Assembly: GCA_012727415.1 (NCBI GenBank)
Contig: JAAYHI010000006.1
Span: forward strand, 1-9,495
Source: Bacillota bacterium
GTDB taxonomy: Bacteria; Bacillota; Proteinivoracia; UBA4975
Direction: 5' to 3'
DNA length: 9,495 bases
Shown here: in pieces, positions 1-8,600 of the stretch
Layout: each line of letters starts with the position of its first letter
Numbering within the stretch: the first letter of the stretch is position 1
The notes under the pieces: generated by a model
What the model was told of the DNA's origin: nothing
The model's input: only the letters and a program-made list of their open reading frames with translations
The model's database searches: none
Program-made: the position numbers and the translations under genes

Positions 1-2568
1 GAGTCCGACCCGTATCTTATCGCAACCCCGGAACATCTCGACGCCATCAGGTATTACCCCGAAGCTCACTTTCGTCAGATTGCCAACATTGACCTGGCAG
101 ATTGGGGGAATTGGATGCCCCTCTGCCCCTCCATTGGTGCCTTCTCAGGCAGTTATGACGGAAGTGGTTACACTATTTCCAATCTGACCATATTGGACCC
201 TGATGCAGTCAATTGTGGCCTGTTTAACTACATTGGCGAAACTGGCGTTATTAGCAACCTCCGGCTAGTGAACTTTAACATCGATGTTTGGTTTACAGCC
301 GGCACTCTTGTGGCTAACAACCTGGGTACCATTATCAATTGCCATGCCAGAGGAGGTTCTGTCAACTGTGATGGCCCTGGTGCTGGCGGCCTGGCTGGCA
401 GAAACGGCGGAACCATCAGGTACTGTTCCGCCGATGTCCAGGTCAGTGGCAATAACTATGTAGGCGGGTTAGTGGGAACCGCAGACACCTCTGAACCATG
501 GATTGCATATTCCTACGCCCTGGGAGACGTAAGTGCAGCTGAACATGCTGCCGGCGGCCTGGTGGGTTACCTTATCGCGGGTACTTTACACTCCTGCTTT
601 GCTCAGGGGAATGTATCCGCCGCCAGCTGGGCAGGGGGCCTGGTTGGCTATACTTCTAAAGATATAACCGACTGCTTTGCCACAGGTAATGTAACCGCAA
701 CTGAATATGGCTGTGGCGGGCTTGTTGGCAGTTTGCAGGCGAACATCACCAACTGTTTTTCCACCGGGCGAGTGGACCAGACAAATGACTGCGGAGGCTT
801 GGTTGGTGAAGCCATCAGCAGCTCGGTAACCGCCAGCTACTACAACACTGAGACATCTGGCCAGTCAGATGATGCGGGCAAGGGTATTCCCAAGACCACT
901 GCGGAAATGTATTCTGGTCCTTCCTCAGATATCTATGTGGGATGGTCTGACACCAAATGGACTTTTTACTCCAATCAATACCCCCTGTTGTCGTCCCTTG
1001 AGGCCAGTCTGACCATGGTCATTCAGCCTTCGGATGCTGTTGCTGACGGGGCCCAATGGAGCATTGACGGCGGCCGCACCTGGATTGACAGCGGCACCAA
1101 GCGTTATGTGGCTCCCGGTCGCTACCTCGTTTCATTCACTGAGATTCACGGCTGGAATATCCCCGGAAAAACCAATGTGTATTTAGATTTTCTGGATGAC
1201 ATCGAAGTCAGCCGCAGTTATACCCGCAAGCAATTCCTGGTTGATGTTGCTGTCTATCCCGAAAACACCGGCACTGTCACCGGCGCAGGAACTTATTATT
1301 ACGGCGATACCGCTACCCTGTTCGCTGAACCTGCATCCGGCTATGATTTCCTCCACTGGCGGGAAGGCAAAATTGTCATATCCACCGACAACAAACTCGA
1401 GTTTACCGTACAAGATAACCTCAACCTAATTGCTGTATTTTCTCCCCAGCAGTATGCCATCTCTGTAACCGTCAACCCCTCCGCAGGCGGTTCTGTTACC
1501 GGTGCGGGAACCTACACTCACGGCTCCAGCGTTACCTTAACAGCCACACCCAACCAGGGTTATCGCTTTGTCAACTGGACCGAATCTGGCAGCGAAGTCA
1601 GCAGGGAAGCTAAATACACCTTTACTGCCACTGCCAACCGCACCCTGACGGCCAACTTCGAACCCGCTGGCGCCGATCGCATAGCCGGTTCAAACCGCTA
1701 TGGCACTGCCATCGAAATCAGCCAGCAAGGCTGGCTCCAAGGCGCGGATACAGTGGTACTGGCCCGGGGTGATGAATATGCCGACGCCCTGGCCGGTGTA
1801 CCCCTGGCCTACCAGCTGGACGCCCCCATCCTCCTCACCCGTACGAACTTGTTAACCCCTGCGACCAAGGCGGAAATCCTTCGCCTGGGGGCAAGCAAGG
1901 TAATTATCCTGGGGGGCACCGGTGCCGTCTCCGACGCAGTTGCCCAGGAGCTAATTGTCATGGGTCTCACGGTCGAACGTATATCGGGCAGCGGGCGTTA
2001 CGACACAGCCGCAGCGATTGCCCGGAAAATGGCCCAGGGCGGCTCCTTTAACACAGCCTATATCGCTGTTGGCACTGATTTCGCCGACGCCCTTTCCTCC
2101 AGCGCTTATGCTGCTATGTCAGGCTGCCCAATACTTCTTGTAAAAACCAACAGCATCCCCGCTCCTACAACACAAGCCTTTACTGAACTGTGGATTTCCA
2201 AGACAGTCGTTATTGGCGGCAGCGGCGTAATTAGCGATACAGTCTTCAACCAGCTGCCGGGTTCTCAGCGCATCTCAGGCAGCAACCGTTACAATACCGC
2301 CATTGCCCTGGCAGAACGTTTCCTGCCGGCTGAAACCTCTCGAGTTTTCATTGCCACTGGCACAGACTTTCCCGATGCCATTGCAGGCGGAGTGCTGGCA
2401 GCCAAATACAATTCCGGGGTCTTGCTGGTGCGGGGAGATCTTCCCGCACCTAACCAGGCTGTGCAAGATTTCCTACAGTCCAAGAATATTGGATTCGCCA
2501 GCATCTTTGGCGGTTCTGGTGCTGTTTCTGCGAAATTAGAGCAATGGCTTAAAGATAATCTAAAGTAA
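1..2568 (+). CDS. GLUG-repeat / InlB-B-repeat surface protein with C-terminal CWB2 triplet (5' end outside window)
   Basis: The reading frame is open from base 1, and the first 38 codons (PYLIATPEHLDAIRYYPEAH and onward) read as a normal GLUG-protein lead-in. The ATG at 115 is therefore internal and the true start and signal peptide lie upstream. Numbering from that ATG, GLUG-type repeats with GGLVG cores occupy about residues 35-240, with C-x-A/S-x-G strand ends such as DCFATG and NCFSTG. A beta domain follows at 298-370, then two InlB-type B repeats (374-443 and 446-516) and three CWB2 repeats (521-621, 622-718, 719-817). CWB2 modules anchor Gram-positive proteins non-covalently to an anionic wall polymer; GLUG and InlB-B repeats form extended beta structures in surface proteins. 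The inferred role is an adhesin-like or structural wall protein, with the repeats displayed outward. There are no catalytic motifs. The gene ends in TAA just before a strong hairpin and is convergent with pgi. The architecture is secure; the ligand is unknown. Confidence 0.9.
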   Translation, partial: ESDPYLIATPEHLDAIRYYPEAHFRQIANIDLADWGNWMPLCPSIGAFSGSYDGSGYTISNLTILDPDAVNCGLFNYIGETGVISNLRLVNFNIDVWFTAGTLVANNLGTIINCHARGGSVNCDGPGAGGLAGRNGGTIRYCSADVQVSGNNYVGGLVGTADTSEPWIAYSYALGDVSAAEHAAGGLVGYLIAGTLHSCFAQGNVSAASWAGGLVGYTSKDITDCFATGNVTATEYGCGGLVGSLQANITNCFSTGRVDQTNDCGGLVGEAISSSVTASYYNTETSGQSDDAGKGIPKTTAEMYSGPSSDIYVGWSDTKWTFYSNQYPLLSSLEASLTMVIQPSDAVADGAQWSIDGGRTWIDSGTKRYVAPGRYLVSFTEIHGWNIPGKTNVYLDFLDDIEVSRSYTRKQFLVDVAVYPENTGTVTGAGTYYYGDTATLFAEPASGYDFLHWREGKIVISTDNKLEFTVQDNLNLIAVFSPQQYAISVTVNPSAGGSVTGAGTYTHGSSVTLTATPNQGYRFVNWTESGSEVSREAKYTFTATANRTLTANFEPAGADRIAGSNRYGTAIEISQQGWLQGADTVVLARGDEYADALAGVPLAYQLDAPILLTRTNLLTPATKAEILRLGASKVIILGGTGAVSDAVAQELIVMGLTVERISGSGRYDTAAAIARKMAQGGSFNTAYIAVGTDFADALSSSAYAAMSGCPILLVKTNSIPAPTTQAFTELWISKTVVIGGSGVISDTVFNQLPGSQRISGSNRYNTAIALAERFLPAETSRVFIATGTDFPDAIAGGVLAAKYNSGVLLVRGDLPAPNQAVQDFLQSKNIGFASIFGGSGAVSAKLEQWLKDNLK
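217..834 (+). repeat. GLUG repeat array (coding)
   Basis: At least six diverged repeats each carry a GGLVG or GGLAG core (GGLAGRNGG, GGLVGTAD, GGLVGYLI, GGLVGYTS, GGLVGSLQ, GGLVGEAI), preceded by a Cys-containing strand such as SCFAQGNV or DCFATGNV. Spacing is about 25-32 residues. The repeats are similar as protein but not near-identical as DNA, so this is an old domain array and not a recent tandem expansion. Confidence 0.85.
1234..1662 (+). repeat. Tandem pair of InlB-type B repeats (coding)
   Basis: Two about 70-residue units lie side by side. Both have the pattern V-x-P-x-x-x-G-x-V-T-G-A-G-T-Y, then G-Y-x-F-x-x-W and a closing A-x-F (residues about 374-443 and 446-516, counted from the ATG at 115). 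This matches the divergent InlB B-repeat family of bacterial surface proteins. They probably act as a stalk between the GLUG region and the wall-binding triplet. Confidence 0.75.
1675..2565 (+). repeat. CWB2 wall-binding triplet of the GLUG protein (coding)
   Basis: Three repeats begin with RIAGSNRYGTA, RISGSGRYDTA and RISGSNRYNTA. Each contains the F/Y-A/P-D-A core and ends with a GGTGAVS or GGSGVIS strand. Three copies is the normal number; in C. difficile Cwp structures they pack as a pseudo-trimer that binds the PSII polymer. Repeats 1, 2 and 3 each resemble the repeat at the same position in the other two wall proteins of this window. Confidence 0.9.
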
Positions 2569-2573
2569 GCAAA

Positions 2574-2605
2574 ATTGAGGCCCCTGCCGCAGCAGGGGCC
2601 TCAAT
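2574..2605. terminator. Bidirectional intrinsic terminator between convergent genes
   Basis: A perfect 14-bp inverted repeat (arms 2574-2587 and 2592-2605) with the 4-base loop CGCA sits between the two stop codons. The arms are GC-rich with AT ends. Read on the minus strand, the stem runs into TTTTGCTTACTTTA, a fair T-tract for ending pgi transcription. On the plus strand the tail (AATTCATAAATCTTTT) is weaker but could still end the surface-protein transcript. Confidence 0.85.
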
Positions 2606-2608
2606 AAT

Positions 2609-3928
2609 TCATAAATCTTTTCCTGCAGGCGGGGCAGAGCCCTTTAGCAGGATTGACATATTCTTTTTGTATGCTTCCACCCCCGGCTGATCGTAGGGGT
2701 TGACGCCAAGGAGAGTGCCACTGACAGCGCAGGCCTTCTCCATAAAGTAGAACAGGTAACCTAAGTTCCATGCATCCAGGCTGTCCATGGTCAGCACCAG
2801 GTTGGGCACCTTCCCTTCTTCCGTATGGGCCTTGAGGGTCCCCCTGAAGGCGCAGTCATTGACAAAGTCCATGCCCTTACCTGCCAGATAGTTCAGTTGG
2901 TCCGCATCCTCAAGCTCATGAGGAATGAGCAAATCCCGGCGAGGTTTTATTACCTTTATCACTGTCTCAAACAACAGCTTTGCCCCCTCCTGGATAAACT
3001 GTCCCAGGGAATGCAGGTCAGTAGAAAAGACAGCTGCTGCCGGGAATAATCCCTTGCCCTCCTTGCCCTCGCTTTCTCCAAACAGCTGCTTCCACCATTC
3101 ACAGAAATATTGCAGCTCAGGCTGGTAGCACACCAAGAGCTCCACAGCCTTGCCCTGCCTGTAGAGGATATTGCGGGCAGCAGCGTACCGATAACAGCTG
3201 TTTACCGACAGATCAGGATTTTGCAAATCCCCCTGGGCCTGGATGGCACCCGCCAACAAAGCTTCAATATCCAAGCCCGCCACTGCCATCGGCAACAGCC
3301 CGACGGCAGTGAGAACAGAATACCTGCCGCCAATGTCCTCGGGGATGGGGAAAGTAGTGTATTCCTCGCTCTCTGCCAAAGCCCTGAGGACGCCCTTGTG
3401 GGGATCGGTAGTGGCATAAATACGCTTTCTTGCCCCTTCCCTGCCATACTTGCGTTCCAGTAAATCCCTGATTATCCGGAAGGCAATAGCCGGTTCAGTT
3501 GTTTTCCCGGATTTGGAGATTATGTTGATGCTGAAATCCATGTCCTGCAAAACGTCCAGAAGATCAGCATGGTAAGAGCTGCTCAGGTTATGGCCGGCAA
3601 AAATGACCTTGGCGGCATTCCCCTGGAAATTGCTGAAACTGTGTGCCAAAGCTTCGATGCCAGCCCTGGATCCCAGGTAGGAGCCGCCGATGCCAATCAC
3701 CACCAAGGCGTCAGATGTGGCCTGTATTCCTTCCGCCACTTTTCTTATCTCCGGCAATTGAGCCATAGCAGCGTCCGGCAAATCCAGCCAGCCCAAGTAC
3801 TCCGACCCTGGCCCTTGTTTTGCTGCCAGCATAGCGTGAGCGGCAGTAACGTCAGGCTGCAGTGCAAGGATATCCTCCTCCCGGAAAAAGTCTTTGCAGC
3901 CAGCGGTCTCAAGAATTACCCCTTTCAT
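2609..3928 (-). CDS. pgi: Glucose-6-phosphate isomerase
   Basis: This cytosolic enzyme interconverts glucose 6-phosphate and fructose 6-phosphate in glycolysis, gluconeogenesis and sugar-nucleotide supply. The 439-aa product is close to the roughly 450-aa short form of Bacillota. The first sugar-isomerase half has VIGIGGSYLGSRAG (77-90) and the phosphate-binding ISKSGKTTEP (137-146). GGRYS (200-204) belongs to the first family signature, and PYDQPGVEAYK (411-421) is the second. Catalytic candidates are Glu285 (GESEGK), His306 (DLHSLGQ) and Lys421; their spacing matches Geobacillus PGI. The ATG has an upstream AAGGGGTG ribosome site (3934-3941) at 5 bases. It is followed by a strong hairpin terminator. 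No terminator separates it from the upstream ORF on the same strand, so read-through from there is possible. Nothing appears degraded. The call is secure. Confidence 0.97.
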   Translation of the reverse strand: MKGVILETAGCKDFFREEDILALQPDVTAAHAMLAAKQGPGSEYLGWLDLPDAAMAQLPEIRKVAEGIQATSDALVVIGIGGSYLGSRAGIEALAHSFSNFQGNAAKVIFAGHNLSSSYHADLLDVLQDMDFSINIISKSGKTTEPAIAFRIIRDLLERKYGREGARKRIYATTDPHKGVLRALAESEEYTTFPIPEDIGGRYSVLTAVGLLPMAVAGLDIEALLAGAIQAQGDLQNPDLSVNSCYRYAAARNILYRQGKAVELLVCYQPELQYFCEWWKQLFGESEGKEGKGLFPAAAVFSTDLHSLGQFIQEGAKLLFETVIKVIKPRRDLLIPHELEDADQLNYLAGKGMDFVNDCAFRGTLKAHTEEGKVPNLVLTMDSLDAWNLGYLFYFMEKACAVSGTLLGVNPYDQPGVEAYKKNMSILLKGSAPPAGKDL

Positions 3929-3973
3929 GACAACACCCCTTACCCATTTACTTCTTATTTTGCCCGGGCATGC

Positions 3974-4007
3974 CAGAGAATTTCTATCTAAAGCAATTTA
4001 TTCTCTG
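3974..4007 (-). promoter_or_regulatory. Hairpin and weak promoter-like elements upstream of pgi
   Basis: An 8-bp inverted repeat (CAGAGAAT 3974-3981, ATTCTCTG 4000-4007, loop of 18) fills the 89-base gap between pgi and the ORF upstream of it. It has no T-run, so it is not a convincing terminator. On the minus strand TGGACA (4006-4011) and TAGATA (3985-3990) could be -35 and -10 boxes, but the 15-base spacer is short. A TGCCCGGGCA palindrome lies at 3961-3970. The role is uncertain. Confidence 0.3.
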
Positions 4008-4017
4008 TCCAGCTAAT

Positions 4018-5550
4018 CTACTCCTGCAAAAAAAAGGTGACTTCATATAGCTGACTGGGGATTACCAGGACAATGTTCAGCTCAGTATCAGAGGAAACAG
4101 AAAACACTCCCCGGCTATCATAATAACCAAGGGCCCGGGATGTAAATTCAAATTCCCCTTCAGATAAATACAGCGTCAAGCTGCCTGAACTGTCAGTATA
4201 ACCATAGTTCTCATAACCTTCTTGGTTAACACCGACGAATGCGTCCTCTATGGGGTTGCCATCCTCATCACTATACCATAGGGTATTGCCAGCGACCAGG
4301 TATGTGTTGAAAATCTCCAAATCTATGAAATTATAGAAGAAAGTTGTATCCTTTTTGCCTGTATCCAGATCCAGCCGATACAGGTCATAGAAGATACCAA
4401 ATTGGGATTCTGCGGACAGATAGTATACCCAGCAATCTACTATTTGGATGTCTTCAAAGAAATGCGTGTAAAGTGAGGAGTCGTCCCAAGGGTTTGAAAC
4501 TGCCAAGACTTCCCGCCCGCTTCCATCAGGACGTATGCGGCATACACTGCTGGTTTCTGCTTCCATGTCATCAGTAATGTGCCATATCCAGCCATTTGAA
4601 GTGGCCAGGCAAGAGCTCATCTCGTCAGTGATGGGTCTCCTGTTATTGCCATTGAGATGCATCCTGTAAATCCTGTCATTGTCATCCCGATTGACATAAT
4701 AAACCCACCCGTCTGAAACGTTTAGATAACCAGCTTCGTCGTCAGATATCTTTTCGTGGTCGTCCCCGTTATTCCGCATGCGGAAAATGCCAGCTTCCCT
4801 TGCAGAATAAAAGACCCAGCCGTCATAATATGCAACCACACCGCCATTTCGAAGATTTCCAGGAGTGTTTCCCACCGCAGTTGCAGAAGATTCAATGATA
4901 TTTCCTATGGAACTCTCTACAATCTCACTTACAGCCCCTGTGCCGCCAAAAATAGTGCCGTCTTGCATATTGTTTTCAATGATATACTCCTCCACAACCT
5001 CAGGCACAATCTTCGAAACCAGCAGCAGGCCGGCATCATTCTTTGCCGCCAGCACGCCGCCGGCAATTGCATCAGCAAACTCGCTGCCTGTAGCGATATA
5101 GCACCTGGAGCTGCCCGGTTGAAAATACCTGGCGAGCTCTGTTGCTGTTGCATAACGATTGCTGCCAGAAATCCTAACCGGATTGGACAATTGCGCCATT
5201 ACTTCATCACTGATTACTCCGCTGCCCCCAACAACATAAAAGCCTTCCGGAGCCAGATCAGTGAGTGCGGCCTGGGAAGGACCGGGGATTCTGTCCTTGG
5301 CACTTAAAACAATAGGATAGCCCAGCCTGGCAGCATAAGCAGAAGCTGCTAAGGCATCGGGGAAATCCATGCCGCTGGCAACAACGACACCGCCACTGTA
5401 ACAACCTATATCATCCATCCGGCCAGCAATCAGGCCCGCAGTTTCATAGTTATCTACAACATCAAAAGATATTCGACTTTGTGTGAAAAGGTTCTCCTGC
5501 TGGTTTTGAAAAAAAATTATTTTTTCAAACATAAAAGCTGGCGTGGGCAA
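4018..5550 (-). CDS. CWB2 / DUF5050-like protein, probably truncated at the 5' end
   Basis: The 510-codon ORF encodes two CWB2 repeats (about residues 26-125 and 126-215), then a DUF5050-like region of short Y-D-G-W-V-Y-Y blades (about 237-400; YYDGWVFYSA, SDGWVYYVNR, SNGWIWHITD). It ends with a carboxypeptidase-regulatory-like beta domain (about 427-495; DGNPIEDAFVGV then GYTDSSGSL). Such proteins are normally exported and wall-bound, but here there is no signal peptide. The opening codon is TTG, the first ATG is at 5532, and neither has a good ribosome site. The first repeat has lost its usual SGSNRY (it reads SFDVVDNYETAG) and matches second-position CWB2 repeats, so repeat 1 and the leader seem missing. 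The first about 25 residues come from an AT-rich hairpin and look non-coding. The rest is open with family-like sequence, so decay is recent or the fragment is still expressed. The likeliest readings are a 5'-truncated pseudogene or a non-secreted remnant. Confidence 0.7.
   Translation of the reverse strand: MPTPAFMFEKIIFFQNQQENLFTQSRISFDVVDNYETAGLIAGRMDDIGCYSGGVVVASGMDFPDALAASAYAARLGYPIVLSAKDRIPGPSQAALTDLAPEGFYVVGGSGVISDEVMAQLSNPVRISGSNRYATATELARYFQPGSSRCYIATGSEFADAIAGGVLAAKNDAGLLLVSKIVPEVVEEYIIENNMQDGTIFGGTGAVSEIVESSIGNIIESSATAVGNTPGNLRNGGVVAYYDGWVFYSAREAGIFRMRNNGDDHEKISDDEAGYLNVSDGWVYYVNRDDNDRIYRMHLNGNNRRPITDEMSSCLATSNGWIWHITDDMEAETSSVCRIRPDGSGREVLAVSNPWDDSSLYTHFFEDIQIVDCWVYYLSAESQFGIFYDLYRLDLDTGKKDTTFFYNFIDLEIFNTYLVAGNTLWYSDEDGNPIEDAFVGVNQEGYENYGYTDSSGSLTLYLSEGEFEFTSRALGYYDSRGVFSVSSDTELNIVLVIPSQLYEVTFFLQE
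4906..5475 (-). repeat. Incomplete CWB2 array (two repeats instead of three)
   Basis: The first unit carries SAYAARLGYPIVL and GGSGVISD, as in the second repeat of the GLUG protein (SAYAAMSGCPILL, GGSGVISD). The second unit carries RISGSNRYATA, AIAGGVLAAK and IFGGTGAVS, as in the GLUG protein's third repeat (RISGSNRYNTA, AIAGGVLAAK, IFGGSGAVS). No unit of the first-position type is present. Confidence 0.8.
5505..5529. repeat. AT-rich perfect inverted repeat at the start of the truncated ORF
   Basis: TTTGAAAAAA (5505-5514) and TTTTTTCAAA (5520-5529) form a 10-bp stem with the loop AATTA. The hairpin falls inside the apparent N-terminal codons (MFEKIIFFQ) of the 510-codon ORF. This composition is atypical of coding sequence here and suggests former intergenic or promoter DNA. 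Confidence 0.6.
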
Positions 5551-5588
5551 ATCAACACTTCTCTGAGCTCTCCCCTATTGGATTGCAT

Positions 5589-5618
5589 AAAAAAAGGGCA
5601 GTTCATGTCGAACTGCCC
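5589..5618 (-). terminator. Intrinsic terminator of the subtilase gene
   Basis: On the minus strand, GGGCAGTTC, loop GACAT and GAACTGCCC form a perfect 9-bp stem followed directly by seven T (A-run 5589-5595 on the plus strand). It starts about 9 bases after the subtilase stop codon. It should isolate the subtilase transcript from the 510-codon ORF downstream. Confidence 0.92.
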
Positions 5619-5626
5619 CTTCATGA

Positions 5627-8600
5627 TTACTTCGGAAGCATGAAGGACTCTAATGCTTGTACAACTGCATCAGATACAACAGCCTCGCCGCCGGCAACAA
5701 ACATATAGGAGATCTTTGCCTGGTAATCTGCCAAGAAATCAGAGATGCTTGCTGGAACGACGTTTTGCCTTACCAACAGCAGACTGGATTCAATCTTGGC
5801 TGCCAGAGCGGCCAAAGTCAGAGCGTCACTGAAGGAATCACCAGAGGCAAAGAAGATCACGTTGGGATCAAAGTCCTCGGCCGCAATCAGCACAGAGGTT
5901 TCGTATCTGTTGTTGCCTGCAATGCGGGTAGCATTAGGCAGGTCGTCAAATACTGCCTCAGAGATGATGCCTGTTCCGCCTACAACTATGGTGTTGGCAA
6001 TATTGTGCTCGTCCAGGAAAAACTCAGTTGGTGCGGGAATATTATTGGAATTAACCATGAGGATGGGGTAGCCATTGGAAGCCGCCCATGGAGCAGCAGC
6101 CAAGGCGTCGGGGAAGTTATGGCCGAAGACAATGACAGCAGTGTCAACCGCTGTCTCTCCAATTACTGCCTCAGCAATGCGGACAGCAGTATCAAAGCGG
6201 TTGCTGCCACCGATGCGGGTGACAGTCTTGCCCTCATCGACCAGCTGATCCTCAATCTCTTGGGACACTGCCCCGGTGCCCCCAAGAATAATGATATTCT
6301 GTGCCCCCAACCTTTCAATTTCAGCTGCAGTCACAGGGCTGAGGACGCCAGGATTGGTGAGCAGAATAGGAGCATCATATTTTTTGGAGAGGCCAACCCC
6401 TGCAAGTGAATCGGCAAAGTCATCTGCCCGGGCCAGAATCACTGTATCAGCAGTTTCCCAGCCAGCATCAGAAACAGCGGTCGCGGTTTCAAACCTATTG
6501 CTTCCGCTGAGCCGATAGACGGGGGCGATGATGGAAAGCTCTCTGTGTTTAAGGTCAAACCATTCCGTGGTCTCAGCATAGAGTTCGATGACATAGTGTC
6601 CGGGGGGCAAGCCCAGTTCTAAGCCGTGGTAGGTCCAGGTACCTGCCTGGGCACCAGACTCGAATGGAACGTAGCCCCAGTAATTCCCTTCCAAGTCATA
6701 GACGCCGATATCAAAGTAAGCGACATCCTGAGCCATTGTGAACTTAACATCAAATGGCTGCTCAACATATACCACGCGAGGGATTTCAAAGTCGACAATG
6801 AAGAAGTCTTCAAGGGTCCCCTCATAATGGTATACCGGAATTTGGAGACTATCGGTAAGTGTGAGACTTGTCTCGCTGTCGACTATTACATCGGTGGTGG
6901 GAGTAAGAATTAAATACCCCTCATGGTGACCCTCATCAAGGTCAGTCACATCAAAGGTAATGAGGAATTCTTCAGTGAAATTAGCTGGAACGGTGATTTC
7001 TTCAGGGTATTCCGCTGCCAGAGTATCGGATACGAATTCAATTTCGTAAGTAATCTCCTCGTCACTGAGGTTGCGGACGGTGACAGTATTCTCTGTTCCA
7101 TCCACCCGTAAGCTGATGCTTGCGGGTAAAGCAAGACCTCTGGACCATCCTGCGGCGTACATATCCAGCACCCCTGCACCCTGAACAGTGACAGGATATT
7201 TGTTATCCTCTCTGTCGTAGAGCAGGAATGAGGTGTTCATCAATAAAGCTTTATACTCCTCTACACTCAGCTGGTCGCCATACTTCTGCTTGAGGAGAGC
7301 AGCACCACCGGCGACGTGGGGAGAGGCCATACTGGTTCCGCCCAGGACGGCAAACAAACCGTCAGCTTCAGGAACTGTAGAAAGTACAGCATCGCCAGGA
7401 GCGGTAATGTCGGGCTTCAGGGAGTAATCATTGGCCGGGCCGGCAGAACTGAAGTCCGAAATAAGGTCCTGAGCAGGAAGCAATCCCATAATAACCTGCA
7501 GGTCGGGATCCAGACCTAACTGAGCAAGCAAGTCAATACCGTCTTCAAGGGAAATCGAGAAAGCAGGGATTGGGAATGTGCCTGCCATGCCAAAATTTCC
7601 AGGCTCGCTGTTGAAGATAATGGCGGCAATGGCGCCGTTATTCATAGCATTAGTGGCTTTCTCAGTAAAAGCTATCTCGCCACGCTGCATCAGGGCGATC
7701 TTTCCTGTTAAGTCCAAGTCCTCAAAATCATCGACCCTGCCCAATCCGGCATAGACAATTCCATGGGGTTCGCCGTCAGGTACCGGGCAATCTGAGGTAC
7801 GAACATCTTCAATTTCAGTTTCACCAACAATGATATACGGTCCCTCTATGTAGCCGTAGCTGGCCACAGATATAACCTTGGAACCGGTGCTGGGAGCACT
7901 GGAGGTGGGGAAATCCTGGCCCTCATTACCCGCGGAAGCCACGACGATGACGCCGGCCTCTGCGGCTGCATTAGCAGCAAGTGCAGTGGGATAGCCTGGA
8001 GAGGTGACATAGCTGGCACCGAGGCTCAGGTTAATAACATCTGCCCGCTCCAAACCATCGCCAGGGTTCACCGACCATTCAATGCCACTGACTACCCAGC
8101 TGCTGTAGCCCTTGCCGTCACTGCCAAGGACTCTGACAGCATAGAGATTGGCATCAGGAGCCATGCCGATAAAGTCATCCCATCCGTCGAAGCCTCTGCC
8201 ATCGGCAGCAATGGTACCAGCCACATGAGTGCCGTGATAATGGCCGTCTTTAAAATTTTCGGGGCCGCCTTCGTCGGTAAAGTTATATCCGCCTATGACC
8301 TTGGGAATAGGCTCTTCTTCTTCATCTTCAGGCCAAAACCAGAAGAAGGGATGGGTGTAGTCAATACCAGTGTCAATAACAGCAACGGTAATGCCCTCGC
8401 CGGTAAAGCCTCCCGGCATTTCCCACATTGACGGAGCACCGGTCTGAGGTACGGTGTAAGTGATATCCGGCAGTTCAACAGGCAAGTCCGGGAAGACTCT
8501 CTTAACTCCCGGCAATTTCTCCAGCTTCGCGATTTGGCTGAAGGGAACGCCAGCGCTGAAGCCGAAGAAAGTGTGAGTGTAATGGGCATCAACTTTTAAA

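Noticed and set aside
217..834. GLUG array considered as a DNA tandem repeat or phase-variable tract
   Set aside because: The units are alike only as protein; no near-identical DNA repeat or homopolymer slip site was seen.
3569..3991. 140-codon plus-strand ORF opposite the start of pgi
   Set aside because: It is a shadow of the pgi coding frame with no domain.
3974..4007. Inverted repeat considered as a terminator of the 510-codon ORF
   Set aside because: The 18-base loop, AT-rich stem and lack of a T-run make intrinsic termination unlikely.
4756..5307. 183-codon plus-strand ORF opposite the truncated wall-protein ORF
   Set aside because: It is antisense to family-like CWB2 and DUF5050-like sequence; its Cys- and His-rich translation shows no domain.
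5550..5626. Search for the missing CWB2 repeat 1 in another frame upstream of the truncated ORF (frameshift instead of deletion)
   Set aside because: The gap holds only the subtilase terminator and a short spacer with an in-frame TAG at 5575-5577; no CWB2 sequence fits there.
5657..6409. 250-codon plus-strand ORF opposite the subtilase CWB2 region
   Set aside because: It lies wholly antisense to a well-supported coding region, has no recognisable domain and no ribosome site, and is explained by codon bias in the CWB2 repeats.
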